Assembly: GCF_028453695.1 (NCBI RefSeq)
Contig: NC_135777.1
Coordinates: 19,209,714-19,273,713, forward strand
Reading direction: 5' to 3'
DNA length: 64,000 nt
Source of the DNA: Augochlora pura
Taxonomy: Eukaryota > Arthropoda > Insecta > Hymenoptera > Halictidae
The notes beneath the pieces are model-generated. The model had not been told where the DNA came from. It worked only from the letters and a program-made list of their open reading frames with translations, and ran no database searches. A program made the position numbers and the translations under genes. Positions 10,371 to 24,059 of the stretch are shown here, in pieces; positions within the stretch are counted from its first letter, which is position 1; every line of letters starts with the position of its first letter.

Positions 10371-13300
10371 TACACAGCTCACATGCCGAGTCACCTGATG
10401 CCGCACGGTCATTTCCACCCAGCGCACATTAACTGTGCCATGGAGTTTTATGGTATTTACTGCTAAACACAGCCTCACCGAGGAGAAACGCTCTCCGTGT
10501 TCCAAAAAAGAGAAAAAAAACAGAAAAAGAAGAAACAGAAACAAAAAACGAACAGAAATGACAGAGTGCGTACAATCGTGCTGAAACGAGAAAGAACACT
10601 GTCCAAATGAGAAATACGACAAATTGGCGGCAGAAGGAATTTTTCTAAACGTTACCAGATTTTTCTCGAAGCAATCGTTGCGACAAGCGCTGCCAAACTA
10701 TCTCTCCATGGTGTTCCCGAGTATAATATGTACCAAGTGTTCTTCGGACCGTTCTTTTCTTTCGATTTCGGGGACTTGTATTTCAAATTGAACGTCGCGC
10801 GCGAGCATCTCTAAACGGCGTTGAGATCGTGGTGTGCCATGGAACTAACGTTATAATCGAACCAAAAAACAAGTAAAAATAAAAATAAAATAAAGGAGGA
10901 AACTAACAGAACGTGGGAATGAAATGATCCAATGCCTTTCGCAATCGAAGGCTCCCGAAAACTGTGCGACCAATCGTAAATAACTGCCGACTGATGTACC
11001 AGAGTCAGACGACTGATAATAAGATTAATAGAATCGCTACCTGTATCCAGTATCTATGTAAGGTTTAAACGAAAATCGTTCGTCGTTCGAGATACTTAAA
11101 TAAGCATTTTCACAATTTTTCGAGGGGCCGAGAAAGTATAGTCGGCGGCATGGTACCGATAATCGTACGAGGCGAGAGAGAGAAGCGTGTTTCTAGAGGG
11201 TAGAGTCTTTAAATGGTAGAAAGATGTAACCGATGTAATAATTAGTCCGTCGATGTACGATCGCAGCGCAAAAAGGTGGAGCGTTCTCGTTGATCTCGTA
11301 TCGGTCGTGAATATCGACCTTTCCTACGATTCCCCCACCCCCTCTCCCCAAACTAAAAAAAAAAACAAGAAAAATCGCACCGTGTTTCCGTTCCTCTTTC
11401 AATCGTAACACGATCCTCGAGGGTACTCGAAGGTCCCAATTGCGAACGGTCCCATCGGACGCACAAATGGGCGATAGAACACAATCACGTTCTACGGTAA
11501 TAATGTAGAAAGTAGCAGCGACCTTATCGTTTAGTTTTTCGAACGACGCGCCGTCGCGTAGAACAATATTTTATACGAAAGATTGATACGTTTTCTACGT
11601 AGATGATGAACAAGCAAACGAAAATGAAAAAGAAGAACCGGAAAAGATGGCAAAAAAAATAAAAAAAGAAAACAGTAAAGCAAAGCTGTTCTATTCGGTG
11701 TACTTTTGTTCTGTGAACGGTGTATCGGAAACGCACGATTCGAGAGCACCGCCACGACGATACGTTTCTGTAATATACGTATTATTATTTTATACTGTGA
11801 TCGAAGCCTGCAAAAGAACGCATACAAGTCGAAGCTGTCGTTTCTCGTCTGTGTTTCGAAGGTGAAGTTCTCGAGAAAAGATAAAGAACGGTTTCAGTCA
11901 TCGACGTTGCTCGTACAAAGTGTTTGGGGAAAATGTAAATTTTTCTACTGAACACGCAAGGAAAACGACAGGTAATTAGGGTAGTGTCTAGGCGGTAGGC
12001 CGCGAAGTAAATGTAAAACGAGCAGGGAGACGAGAGAAAACGTGAAAAGAAAAGAAAAAAAAAGAGAAATAAGGTCTCCTCGGAGTGTGAAACGCGCAAT
12101 CGTGCGAATCTTTCTTTTTCTATCGTCGATCTCGATCCCAGTTTCGATTCCGAGGATAAACATTGTTGTCGTCATGGTCGCCCCATCCGCGGAACGTATC
12201 GTTAGACGTAAAGTCCCTAGGCGTAATATTGAAATATTGTCACGAGATGAAGAAAATAAATTACACGATGAGCCATTATGACACTTTAGATATTAACGTT
12301 TAAACGAATAAGAAAAGAAAAAACAATTGATTAAGCGCGAGTGACTGGAAGAATGGCGGCGCGATAGGGATTAGAGTGTGTGTGCATGTACGTGAGTATG
12401 AGTGTACGCGCGTGTAAAATGAGAGAGATTACGCGTGTGTATTGAATTGTTAACAGTGTCTGTGCGGTATTATTTTCATTTTTTCACGCGCATCTTGCCG
12501 TGACAGTAAGAGATCAGCAATAAAATGTCGCGCTCCTCGAACGACCCGTAAAACATTGCTCAATAGAAGGATCCATCGTTCTCACCTGATCGCGTTTATC
12601 AAGCAGTGCGCACCTGGCAAGCCTGACTAGTGTGAATGTCCTGTGAACAGAGATGGGAGGTGGTTGCTCGAGGTCAAGATTCTTTGAACTATCTTTTAAC
12701 GTTAAGCAATAAAAAATATTCGTGTTAAAAAAAAGATGGAATATAAAATAGAACCAATGTTCGATAAAAACTGGTTATTAGATGGTAGGATAAAATTGTT
12801 CGAACATTGCATTTTATGATCGATGGAAACGTTTTCTGTGGCCGGATATATATTATCTCTTGATAAGAAAACACCGCGAGCAACCTCTTCGTGTCCTACC
12901 GCGTAGTTCCGATCGAAACGTCCCAAGGTACATCGATGTCAGTGTTGATACATTTAAACGGCTTACGTTCACCGGGACTCGTCGCGAACACGACATTATA
13001 TTGCAACCTTTATACATATATAAATATAAATATATTATATATAGTATACCGACATACATATATATAAATATATAATATAATGTTTTCTACTTTGATTAGC
13101 AGGGCGAACGCCATACCTTCGTTGTGTGAGTTGACTAATTTATTCTATATAGTACGACGCGGTGAGTGCACGTGGAAAAGCTCATGTTTACGTAGTGTTT
13201 AGAGAGTAGCTGTATTACGTCCAGTAAAAAAAAAAGAAGAAACTTTTTCTAATGAGCGTTTTATACCGATCAAAATGTTGTTGTGTTTCTCGCACGGAGA

Positions 13301-15559
13301 ACGGTCACTCTTCGAAGTTTCTCGCTAAACTGATCATGTTGTCGCTATAGGTTCGGTAGACCGAACGTCGAAGTCGCTCCCCCGTTCGACTTGACCAGGT
13401 GTTGTCCACCCATCCGGGTGGCCGGAAAGTATCGTTTCATTTCGTTTCTCTGTATCGAGTGTCACTGTCCCCATAGATCATTTCACCCGAGCAAAACGTA
13501 AGAGAGTGGTATATTTAAATATTATAACTGGTTAGGGCATCATGTGGCCTTTTCCACTGGACCTAGAGACTGATATCGTTTAGAAGAGACAGAAAAAAAA
13601 AACAGCTGTATTCGAATGTATTCGACGACTATACCTGACACAAATTTTCCACAATGTTTTCGAATCCGCTGATTTTACTGCGATCGCTGGAAACGATACC
13701 GCGCGGTCGTAAAATTCGTTCTTTCACTAGTACTGACGATGATAATCCTCAAGAAAATGAAATGTTTCGACTACGTGTTATTCAGCCGTTCATTTCCTCG
13801 TACAAACCGCTGAAACATGAGAGCCGTAGTTACCGGATCGATTTTACGACCGCATTGTATCTCTTCCACCGAGAGTACGGCGTTAGTAGAAGATAAAAAA
13901 AAAAAACTGTTGTAAATTTTACATTGCACGTGCCTGTTGAATTATTGTCTGTTCGTCGATATTTGAATACAAACCTTTGGCGGGCACAATTTCTATCGTA
14001 TTCGAACAAGAACAGTTTTTTATTTCGCGGGAGAGGAATAAAATATTTCTAGGCTCTCAGCGTGTTCTTCAAAAATCGAAATCGAATTCTTCGTCGAGAG
14101 ACGCTGCGTTTCGAATGCTGAAGATGTTTCGATGACGAAAGAACCTGTTGCTAATGGTATCATCGTAATGCGTCCGGTAGTCCAAAGTATATTTAAATAC
14201 GCTGGTTTGCGCAAGTATGTAACGCTATTACTTTTTCTTCGATGCTGTTCGACCATCCTAATGCACCAAGGTATGCAAATTATTGATCTTGAACTACAAG
14301 AACCGTTCTTTTTTTCTAATCAGCACTCGCAGGTGGCGATATTTATCCGATACTAAGCGTAATTTTACGTAAGACGTTGGATACTGTTCGACGCAGTTCG
14401 TGAGAATTAATAAAGGATAATAGAGTTATCGACATGGCGAGAACGAGTTCAATACTTTGCACACCTCTTACAATGCCAAGTTTATAGTATGATAAAAACC
14501 CAGGCTGGAAGTTTCGTAGTCTATAAATGTTTACCGTCTCAATTATTGATCCAAGTAGCGCTTTACGATAACTCCGACTGTATTTTTAGTACTATTATCG
14601 GGTAACTATTTTTACTGGTTCGATTAGCCGTATCGTTTCCAAATGGTAGCGCGTTTCGCGAACGATACTTTCGGTTCTATTGGCATGCGTTATACGGTTT
14701 ATTATTAACAACACCGATCATTGCATTGTGACTTGTATATTTAGGCACAGCTTCGTTTCCATTGTTAGGTACATCGAGTAACAATCCATACTTAATTGAG
14801 CGTCTAGATCGCGAGATCGATCCTTTTTTATTGTCCAAAAAAACACTGTGTCTCTCGACTCGGAGGCAAAGTATATTCGGTTTCTCACCCTTTTCGGTCC
14901 GATTTCGTGCTTTACCTAATCTCGTTTCTTGTTTTTCCAATTGGAAATTCGTTTCGTCGTGGCTCCGTTCAAATGAAATTTTACTAAATCTGTGATATAG
15001 CGACAGACCTCATGTTTTGATACAGAGTTTGAGTGTTGCGCGGGGCTACCACGAAATAATTCGTCGTACCGGAGAAACTGCTAATAAATACCGTTCGTAT
15101 TAGATGTTGAAAATAAAATGTGGAAAGAAAAAAAAAGGAAATGCAGACGTTGGAGATGATAGGAAAGAACAAACCGAACAGTCGTCACGTGATGCGCACA
15201 CCAAATAGATGATGGATATTTTTTAACGCAGTTTTAGGCTTTCGTCGAAGGTTTCTCACAGTAACACAGCGCGTCAACATGGTTCACACTCGTACCTAAA
15301 GTAACAAAAAATGAGAAAAAGAAGAAGAATACGGATCAATATATCGTCATTGTTTACGTACCAAAGCTTATTATCATTAAGTAATTTAAACGGTTACTTT
15401 GTATCATTGTATTAAGTATCATAAGCCTATGCAGATAAATATATTATGTATCATACGAATGTGTAAGATGTTGATGACCTCGACAAAACGACCTTCGCGG
15501 GAACAGCGCCAGAAGACTGGGAGAACTTAAATGATACAAAACTAGTTAATTTCAAGGAA
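10371..15559 (+). other. Src64B 3' UTR and convergent intergenic region
   Basis: No coding region. The first 2 kb reads like a long 3' UTR on the + strand: A-rich runs, short GT repeats near 12380 and several AATAAA hexamers (cluster at 10879-10894, then 12255, 12519, 12708 and 14409). The true end cannot be fixed from sequence. Short A and TA runs occur at 13010-13080. The rest, to about 15.5 kb, could be a longer Src64B 3' UTR or part of the OSER1 3' UTR on the other strand. Confidence 0.5.
12519..12524 (+). terminator. Candidate poly(A) signal for Src64B
   Basis: AATAAA about 2.15 kb after the stop codon, in a change from UTR-like sequence to less structured DNA. Other AATAAA hexamers occur earlier and later, so this is one option among several. 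Confidence 0.3.
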
Positions 15560-15720
15560 TTTATTCTAATACCAATATCTCATTCTCGTAATACAAAAAT
15601 TTGTAAATAAAAATTATTTAAATTTACTTTTCTTTTTTGTTCGTTAAAGATTAACTGAGTAATTAGTCGAATACAAACGATTTTTTTTTTGGAAAACGAA
15701 AACAAATCGGTACACTTTGT

Positions 15721-15726
15721 TTTATT
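15721..15726 (-). terminator. Candidate poly(A) signal for OSER1
   Basis: TTTATT on the + strand, AATAAA on the - strand, about 320 nt after the OSER1 stop. A second lies at 15560-15565. Either gives a 3' UTR of ordinary length. Confidence 0.4.
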
Positions 15727-16044
15727 ATCTTCGCGCCTTTTTTCTATTTTATCACGCATTTTAAAACGATTGCGAAATCGAATCATTTTAGTAAGTTCGT
15801 TTGTTTCTTTTTTTAATACTTTCTACAAGGACGCAGTCACTTTTTCTCACATTTTCGTCGTTCCTATGTTGTGTGTTTTTTTTTGGAGATTTTTGTATTA
15901 TGTATAATTTAGGTACCAAATCGAATTGGTTTTCTTGTAGCAAACATATAGTATTTAGACTCGTTTCTCATGCAGGATTGCTGCAATGCTAGTCCCTTGA
16001 AAAACTGTGTAATAAAACTGCCAGTTAAATCCGGTACATTACAA

Positions 16045-16735
16045 TTAAATATACATCATTTCTGCCATGTGCGACATTTTCTTTGGGATATGAACAAACT
16101 CTTCGAAGTAACTGGCAAGTTCATCGATGGTGACATCACACGAAGGTGGGGACATTCTTGCTTGAACAGAACATGTGTTTGAACTCGAAGGTTGTCCGGT
16201 AGTACTGCTGGTAGACTCTGGCTGGGCGGTAGTACTAGCTCTGCTAGGACCAGGCTCACTTTTCAAACTGGGCATCGTATTACTACGCGCCCGTTCGAAA
16301 CTACTCGCTTGGAAATTATCTTGGATACTCGTATCATCCTTAGCCTGCCTGTTCTCCTGACTGATGTTCAGCGTTTTAAAATCCCTCGCCACAGACCATT
16401 GGCCGAAGACCCTCTTATTCTTCCAAGCGGCACGACACTTACAAATATTCTTAAACAACGCACTCGTTAGACTATCACTAAGACAAGTAGTGCCAGTATC
16501 GTTTAACTTTAATACAGCGTCTTTGATTATCGAATTCTTATTCTTATCGAGAACTCTTTCATTCTTTGATGGTTTGAAATTCGTTGTGCTTTTCACGCCT
16601 CTAGGGCTGGCTTCGGTTAAATTTGGCCTACTGGGCATCGATCTCCTTTGAAACAAGTAACTACAATCAGATCCAATGCTTTTTTTTGTACTTCTAAACG
16701 GGTTCGGTGATTTTGTTTTGTCAGCAGTCGTTATA
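16045..16735 (-). CDS. OSER1: OSER1 coding exon 2 (C-terminal)
   Basis: 691 nt encoding residues 25-253 and the stop TAA at 16047-16045. The open frame runs upstream to 16773, but those 13 codons (MALIMFIVLCSYS) include the polypyrimidine tract and acceptor and are intronic. The conserved tail IPKKMSHMAEMMY is at the very end. Confidence 0.92.
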
Positions 16736-17726
16736 CTGTAAGAACAGAGAACAATAAACATGATTAATGCCACACGTTACGGAACAACGGTCTTGGTAAA
16801 CATAAACAAAAAGTAATATCACTGTTCAGATATCACGGCTAATACTAAACGGGAAACATATTTATTCAGCGTCAACGGAATCGTGGTAAGAGAATCGTTC
16901 GGTATTATGCGACGATGATTCATCACTCCTAGCACACAGACTTGGGTCGAATATTGGTAAATATCGGCCGAGTTTGTCGCTTATGCAATGACGCGAAACC
17001 AAGGAAACTCGCGTTTAGAACGCGCCCGTGTGCATGTATGCCCGTGTAGGTGTGCAGGTCTACGTTTAATCGATTAAACGTCTGTTGAAAAGTAAATAAC
17101 ACTGTCACGTCACCGTGCACACGGAACATCGAACGATTTCTATCGCAAATCTCGACGTTTCCCTGGTCTCGCGATCATTCGAGAGGAACGACTCGCGACT
17201 CACGGTGTATCGTAACGGTTTTTATCGAACTCGCTGCTGGCATGTAAACATATCGATTCGCTTACGGATCACGGTTAGCCCTGTAGTCGGTTCGCAGCGT
17301 CGTCACCATGGAACGTTCGTCGTTGAAATGCACGTTGGCAAACGGTTGTAGCATCTGATAAATCGAAGTCACGCGCGATGTAAACAAAGACACAGACCGA
17401 GCGAGAGTGTGAGAGAGTGAGAGAAAGAAAGAGAGAGAGCGAGAGAAAAAGACGGATGGCACGTATTTGAGCAAAACGAGGTAACGTTAATCGAAGACCT
17501 TGACCGCGCGCGAAAAGGGGTTGAGTCGCAAAAACCGCTACGATCAAATATATAGAGCGCTTCTAGACCGTTTTGCGAGAGAGCAAGCGCTTCGAACGAT
17601 CGCTGAGAGAAGAGGTGACGCCGGAGAGTTATGGTTTGTGCAATGGATTACTTACTGGGGACAGCTCGTCGAGAGTCGATCAATTTCGAGCTTCTCCAAA
17701 CTCGCCGGCAGCACCTCGTCAGCCAT
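16045..17726 (-). CDS. OSER1: Oxidative stress-responsive serine-rich protein 1 (OSER1) orthologue, 2 coding exons, 253 aa
   Basis: Seen: on the - strand, exon 17726-17656 (MADEVLPASLEKLEIDRL...) joins exon 16735-16045 through a 920-nt intron (donor CCCCA|GTAAGT, acceptor TTCTTACAG) with matching phase, giving 253 residues. The C-terminus, VTIDELASYFEEF followed by VHIPKKMSHMAEMMYI, is the OSER1 family signature. The N-terminal LPASLEKLEID resembles the vertebrate LQTAFKKLRVD region, and the ITTADKTKSP junction fits the next vertebrate block. A central NICKCRAAWKNKRVFGQWSVARDF resembles the family's Cys/Trp motif; the part before the tail is Ser/Thr/Pro-rich. Known: a small, mostly disordered protein induced by oxidative stress, linked to FOXO-regulated stress resistance; its biochemistry is unclear. 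The gene converges on Src64B. Confidence 0.9.
16736..17655 (-). other. OSER1 intron
   Basis: 920 nt, GT-AG on the - strand. Contains a GA-rich run on the + strand at about 17400-17452 near the promoter-proximal end. Confidence 0.82.
17656..17726 (-). CDS. OSER1: OSER1 coding exon 1
   Basis: 71 nt: ATG at 17726-17724, 23 codons (ending STSCP) and two bases of His24, then GTAAGT. It was chosen because it has an ATG, a strong donor, the right phase (2+1) for the downstream acceptor, and family-like sequence. Confidence 0.82.
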
Positions 17727-18230
17727 GCTCTCTGTTTTACACGTTTCTGTGCTCAATACTCGCGGGAACATGGCATCGTGCCGAATCACTGTTGGCAAAC
17801 AAACGTTGACAGTCCGTCGGAAAATTCCAGAACGATGGTAGAACGTTGCAGGAAAATTAGGTTAGAACGACAATGACGACAGCTAGCTAGAGTCGTATTG
17901 TCCGTCGACGATCACCACATATCCGCGCTTTCTGTTTCCGTGTTTTTGACTCTCTGTCACGCGAGCACCATACCGAACCCGTTGTTGCTATTGTCGCTCA
18001 GCAGATATCGCTCGTGAACGCGGGTCCCCGATCAATTAATCATCGACAGCACGTAAATAAACAGACTTTTGCGCGCAACTGCCATACTACTGCTGCTCGA
18101 TACCGGAAGCTACGATCCCAGATGGAGCTGCGTTACGAGCGCTTGTCCCGCGTCAACTGGCCGCCATTTGAATGTTTCAAAGGTTAGACTTCGGACGGCT
18201 CGTGAAATACGAATGGTGGGAGACGTCAGG
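17727..18230 (-). promoter_or_regulatory. OSER1 leader and probable promoter
   Basis: About 500 nt upstream of the OSER1 ATG, moderately GC-rich. GCCGCCATTT at 18160-18169 is a YY1/Pho-like motif (AAATGGCGGC on the - strand), a common feature of TATA-less start sites. No TATA box was found and the start site is not fixed. Confidence 0.35.
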
Positions 18231-21200
18231 TAATGTATAATTAATGCAATTTACGATTTTACTATTGCTTGGTTACAGATCTTTGTCTACCTATAACGTT
18301 CGCATAGTTTCAGAGTGGCAGCGAATATTTTAACCAACACACTCTTAAGAACATGTCTATCTTTGTTTTATCGTATCAAATTTTTTAATTGACATTGTAA
18401 TTTTTTCTTATAATAATTTTTGAGGAAGTCCACGGAAATTAAAATGTGCATAAAGATCTGCAGTGTAATGATTGAAGGACGCGATTATCTATTGCAACTC
18501 AAATATAGGTTATAATCACGATTCACTTTAGTTCTGAATTTTTAATCGAGTTTGGGATTTTAATAAATGGAGTAACTTTTAATCAACTTGTCATACATTT
18601 CTTGGATAATATGTCGATGATTGTATTTAATATTAATTATTTATTTCGAGTCAGGTATTTGTGTATGAAGGATGTAGTAGTATATTTATTCATTTTTTAT
18701 TTTAAATATTTTCTGCAGTTTCTTATTCTTTACCATTGAACTTCTTCCTTTGTCTTCTCGTTGGAGTCATAAATAATGTCCGCGTCAGTTGTCGAGGATT
18801 ACCTAGCCGTCGTTTATGGTGGGGGGTACCGCGTTGTGTCTTGAATGGCTACGGGTATGGGCCTGTCGACTGCACTTTGGAAAACGGTATTTCTGACCGT
18901 CCCGATGCACGGGGTCGGCACTCGTTGAATTTAGCTGCATTGTTCTGCCATAAACGCCCGGCCCTTGGTTTATGGCGGAGTACTTAGCGCGACATTGCTT
19001 TCAGATGTTAGAAATTTCCCACGGATCACGCTCTGTCTTGGACAATGCAGCGGTATTGTTCGCAAGCAGATTTTTTCCCTCCCTTTCCCCCCACCCCTTT
19101 TTATGCCGCCATCATCGGCGGTAATCCTTCGATGTACAGTTAATTTTCAAAATTCGTTGGCTCGCCACTATGCATTATGTTCCAGGCTCGAACGTTCATC
19201 AGATTATTAATAAATTTAGACATTGACATATTAATTTTATTTATCAACAAAATATATTTTACTTAATTATATTACCACTTAATAGGTAGTTTACGCAATT
19301 GGCTACATTATTACAATTTGTTCCTCCAAAACGGGAATTTTTTATAACGAGATCTAAAATATCATTAGCTTCATAAATAATTTTAATATTTTGTTTTATA
19401 TCGTCCGGTAATTTTGTGAACACGGTTATATTAATAACGCGAAAACCAATTTACCAATTTTCTTACCTGAATCTCGGCTCTTCTTCCAACGTGCTGATTA
19501 CAAAATGGCGGAATCGCGTGCCATTCTCGCCGACTGGATCTATCGCGCTGCGTTCACGTGGGCGCGGTAACTTGCTAAGAATTAAGTAGAACAGCAATTC
19601 GAACCGCAAGTATCGATCAAACGTATCTTCGTGTTATTAAGGGTGCCGTAATTTCCGGATAGCTTGGGAACAGTGAATAAGGTCTCCGGGGATCGATTTA
19701 AATCGCGGTTAAGAACACAATAGCGCGAAACGAGATAGGGTTCCTCGCAAGGTACCTGCAGCGAAGTCGCGTCTCTCGTTGGTTCGCGTGCTCCCAAGAT
19801 GAAGTGCCACCGGAGCGGGCGGGGGAAGGGGGGGGGGGGTTGGGGGGAAAATTTATTCTCGCAATTTATGCAAATATACGTTATCACGCGTTACGTCGCG
19901 CGGCATTTTGTTTCTTTTTCGAGTCGTTCTTGTCGCGAGCGTTTTTGAAACGGCTCAACGCCGAAACGGTCTCGTTAATGAGGTGTTTCCTCGCGTTCCT
20001 AAATGCCGCGTTTTAATTGCTCCCTTTACTGAATTAATGAGTGCCGGGAACCGGAAGTATATCTCAATGGAATTTATTTAACAGAACGGAAGGCGAAATA
20101 AGGCGGACGTCGAGACATTCTTCACGGTCTCATTTCCCCGCGTGTTCTCGATTTTCTATTTCTAGCAAATTAGCAATCGTCAGATTTACAGATACCATCG
20201 CGCATATCTCATACCACTGTTGGAATAATTTTCTTGTTTCAGTCAAAAAATCCCTAATATTTATTGGAGTTTTAAGCACTCTAAACACAACGATCTAGCA
20301 TCGATCAAATGGATTCAACGAAATCTCCAATTAATTATCAAGCCGCGTTTTTCTTTCGTCGACGTATTTATAGAGCGATTTATTATCGTGTTCGAGTTCG
20401 CCGGAGAATTTCAAAGTAAACCAAACAGATCCGCCAGGGAAAGAGTGCTCGTTTTCGCGTATAACAATCGATGAATCAGCCGACCAAGGCGAACAAGGCG
20501 CTATGCATTCCGCGAGAGGCTTTATTTTAGCTTGTGAGCGAAATATTTACGAATTCCGCATGCCGAAAAGCACTCAAGAACTTGGTATGCGTGCGGTTGA
20601 TACAACGGTGGCCGGTGTTGATTCCATTCAACCATATCTCGTGTTTCCTCGTCTATTCTCGGCTGCCTGGAGCATTGTTCTCCTCCTTCGAAATATTAAG
20701 TAACTCTCGAGTTTCGTCGGATACGCGTGGAGCCTGCATGATTCGTGCGTTACGTACCTCTGAAAAGACAAATTTTAAATGGCGCATGGTTTAATCATTA
20801 TAATCGACAAACAGGTATATCATAAGTATTGACATTTAAGCGTCGGAACAAACGTGGACATATGATGAACAGAAATTTTCTTTTTTACCTGAGAAATTGT
20901 TAATCGTAGCAGCAGAAGAATCACACGACAAAATGTTGAAGTAGAGATTTCGCAGACCGTAAACATAAAACTTGTTATTACTGTTTCATGGTTAGAGCCA
21001 ATCGAATCCAATTGTCGTTAACAGATAATAAAAATGGCGTTACATGGGCCACATGGCCGCCATTGTTGCGTAAAACGATTTTATCGTCCGACGCAGTGCA
21101 GTGAAGAAGCTCGAAGGATGACAGGACAGCGATTCGAACTTTATTGTGAACGTGAAATGAAGACAGCAAATATTATGGAACATTTTACAATAAACCAACG

Positions 21201-23509
21201 GTTCGGCGGAATAACTGTCCGCTTCGAACGCTGGGAACAGTTCCGTTCCGCGGCGGCTCGATTCGTCGATCGGCGAGCGAGATCCACGGAGTCGGTAGAT
21301 CGAAACGAGCCCGCCGTTTCCTCGTTAGACGCTTTCCACCGTTAGAAACACGCGCTGGATCGTTGCCAGGGACCGGCCGTGTTGCGCGTACACCCACGCG
21401 CTCCAACTTCCTGCGGATTTGCACACGGGTTGGAGAATGGTCGTGGAACGGCACGCGGGGATCGCGCGTCCTACCGTCGCCGCGTAGCGACACCGTGCCG
21501 CGGTAAATTTATATTTCAAGATCGCCGCCGGACCATCGGCCAACTAGTCTTTACGATACCCGATACATTTTCCTGGCAATAACTGGTACCCGTTCGTCGC
21601 AATAAATGACAGATCCTCTTCCCGCCGATCCGCCACAAATTCGAGGAATTAGTGCCGAGCGACCGCACGCCGCGCACCGCTCGCCTTTTTCTTTACGCCA
21701 AGCCAGACGTTGTAATCATTTTGGAAAGTCCGTGAGTTACCGTAATTGTACTATAAACGTTTCACTTTGAACACCGGCGTGGAAGAGTAAATTATTGGAG
21801 GAGCAGCCGGACGATTGTATTTTTAAACAAGCTATTGTTTCATCCTCGTTCAACTCTTTTGTGTCAACTGGCGAGATATCTCTTGATGATCTAATACATA
21901 GTAATAGAGCAGTAATAATTTCTTCCTTAAATAGATCATTTGTTATTCTAACAAAGGGTTTGGTGAACGTTTTTTAAAATAAATGTAGGAATTTATGAAA
22001 CATTGAATTAGCGTTATTAAGGCTATTCGTAAAGTAATTCCGATTTTCCTGTAAAATTTATTAATAACCCTTACGCTCGAATGTAGATTCTGCGACACGG
22101 CTAGAAATTGATATATCGCGTTTTAAAATAATTTTTACATTATTGTTAATAATAAGTGCTCGTAACCCTAAACAGAACCAAATAAAAGCAACAAACGAAT
22201 GAAAGAAGAACTTGGCTAATTCCACGCGGAAACCGTCGGCCCGCAATTTTCCGCGCAACTGCGAAGGGATCGATCCGATGTCTTTTTTAAATATTTCTGC
22301 ACCGTAAATATTTGACGGAATATTTTTCCCGCGCACCGCGTGTACGGCAAATATTGTAACAGAAATGGGCACGGATACTGCACGGATCCCGTCTGGTTCC
22401 ATTCGGCCGTCGAGAGCATAAATCGACAGACGTGTCAAACGTCGCGCGAAGATACGACCGTCTCTCGGACAGTTCGCATATTAATCCCACGGGCGACGCG
22501 CGCACAGATTTCCCTCCGTTCTCCGGTTACGAGACGACCGCGCGCCCGCTTTCCCGTGCCGCAGTAAATTACATCGGAGGCGTAATCGTCCGCGGGAACA
22601 CTTTGCGTAGCTGCCGCCCTTCTCGCCCGCCGGTCGTTCGGCCAGCCCCGCTCAAAGAGGATTTCTTTCATTCCGCTCGTTTCGGCAGACGCGAGGCTCG
22701 CCGAGGATGCGGCCCGCGTTAATCGTTCAGCGGGTTCGTAAGCGGGAAACGTGGACAGAGAGGAGGGTTACCGTCACCTTTCACGTCTTAGGAAATTCCC
22801 GTCGACAGCATAATAATTCGCCGCGCGCCGGCTAAACGCGTAGCAACCGGATGATAGGGTGGATTAATTCGCGGGGATATTTCATTTCTAATTGGAGATG
22901 CTATCTATTGATTAGTCGGATGTAGGGGGGAAAGGGACGTTCGTTAACGAACTAGGCCATGTATATTTACCTCGGCTGATCCTCTGTTTAGTCACTCTCG
23001 TTGGATTATCAGCCTTTAAAACATCAGAATGAATCCTAAAAATAGAATGCTATTTACTCGGACAGAAAAGTGAACTTTTCTGCTAATGGATTCGCGCGGC
23101 GGATCGCAGAGAATCCCTGTGATGCAAGAAGAGGTTGAAGGTTTCGTTTCGTCAGACGAGACAGCGTAATCGTCGTTCTTACCTACTTTTGGAAATTATA
23201 GTCCTGTTCGCAGCGTCTAAAACAGAATGGTTGGCTTTATTATCTGAATAAGGAGTTTTAGGGACATTCTATAAACGTTCTTCTTTTTGATATAATATAA
23301 TTATTAAATTATATTTTTTCGTTCGTCAATTGATAGATCTTAATAATTACGTTTCGAACCAACTCGTGCAAATAAAATTGATTTTAATGTAAAGTTCAAC
23401 GTGTGACGTTTTGGTATTCTTTTTAAGAAGCCTCTATATGTCCTTATACAATTATTAACTTCTTATAAGTGTCTTCTAGTACTCAACTATTGAAACAGTT
23501 TAAAGTATC

Positions 23510-23609
23510 TTAATATCAAATCAAATCTATAATATAAATTAATATCAAATCAAATCTATAATATAAATTAATATCAAATCAAATCTATAATATAAATTAA
23601 TATCAAATA
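23510..23609. repeat. 29-bp tandem repeat, about 3.4 copies
   Basis: Unit begins TTAATATCAAATCAAATC; unit starts at 23510, 23539, 23568 and 23597. The copies are identical where complete, so the array is young or homogenised. Confidence 0.95.
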
Positions 23610-24035
23610 TCTTAACATCTTTTTTGAATTTCAACCAAAAAGTGGAACACTTCATAAAACCTATGGACAGTTGCAACTTCATTCGATTATTAATATTTCA
23701 CAATGCGATGCTCTCCAGACCTCGCGCGTCGAATTTTTGACTTTTGTCCCGTGTATCAAACATCGCGATGGTGCCAGAATTTCGAGCCAAACCCCGCCAG
23801 TGTTTCGCCCGTCGACCAGTCATAATTCTCATTGGGTCGGCCACGGGAATTATGCGTTTCTCAGCGAGTTATCCCCCGTCAGCCCCGATCGGTATAATGG
23901 CGGGCGTTCCGTCGCTGTTCCACCGCGGAGATACACCAAGGAGTACGACCGACGTCGACAACCGCGGCCAAAGGCATCGGATGATATTTACGAGGGTCCT
24001 TATGCTGCAACGTGTCGTGGGGGGGCCCCGGTGGC

Positions 24036-24059
24036 GTGGTGGTGGTGGTGGTGGTGGTG
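24036..24059. repeat. (GGT)n microsatellite
   Basis: About eight GGT units inside a GC-rich block. The open frames crossing it encode poly-Gly, Val or Trp and are not credible as proteins. Confidence 0.9.

Noticed and set aside
16736..16773. Upstream ATG (MALIMFIVLCSYS) as OSER1 start
   Set aside because: The stretch contains a polypyrimidine tract and a TTACAG acceptor; the upstream exon at 17656-17726 fits phase and family sequence.
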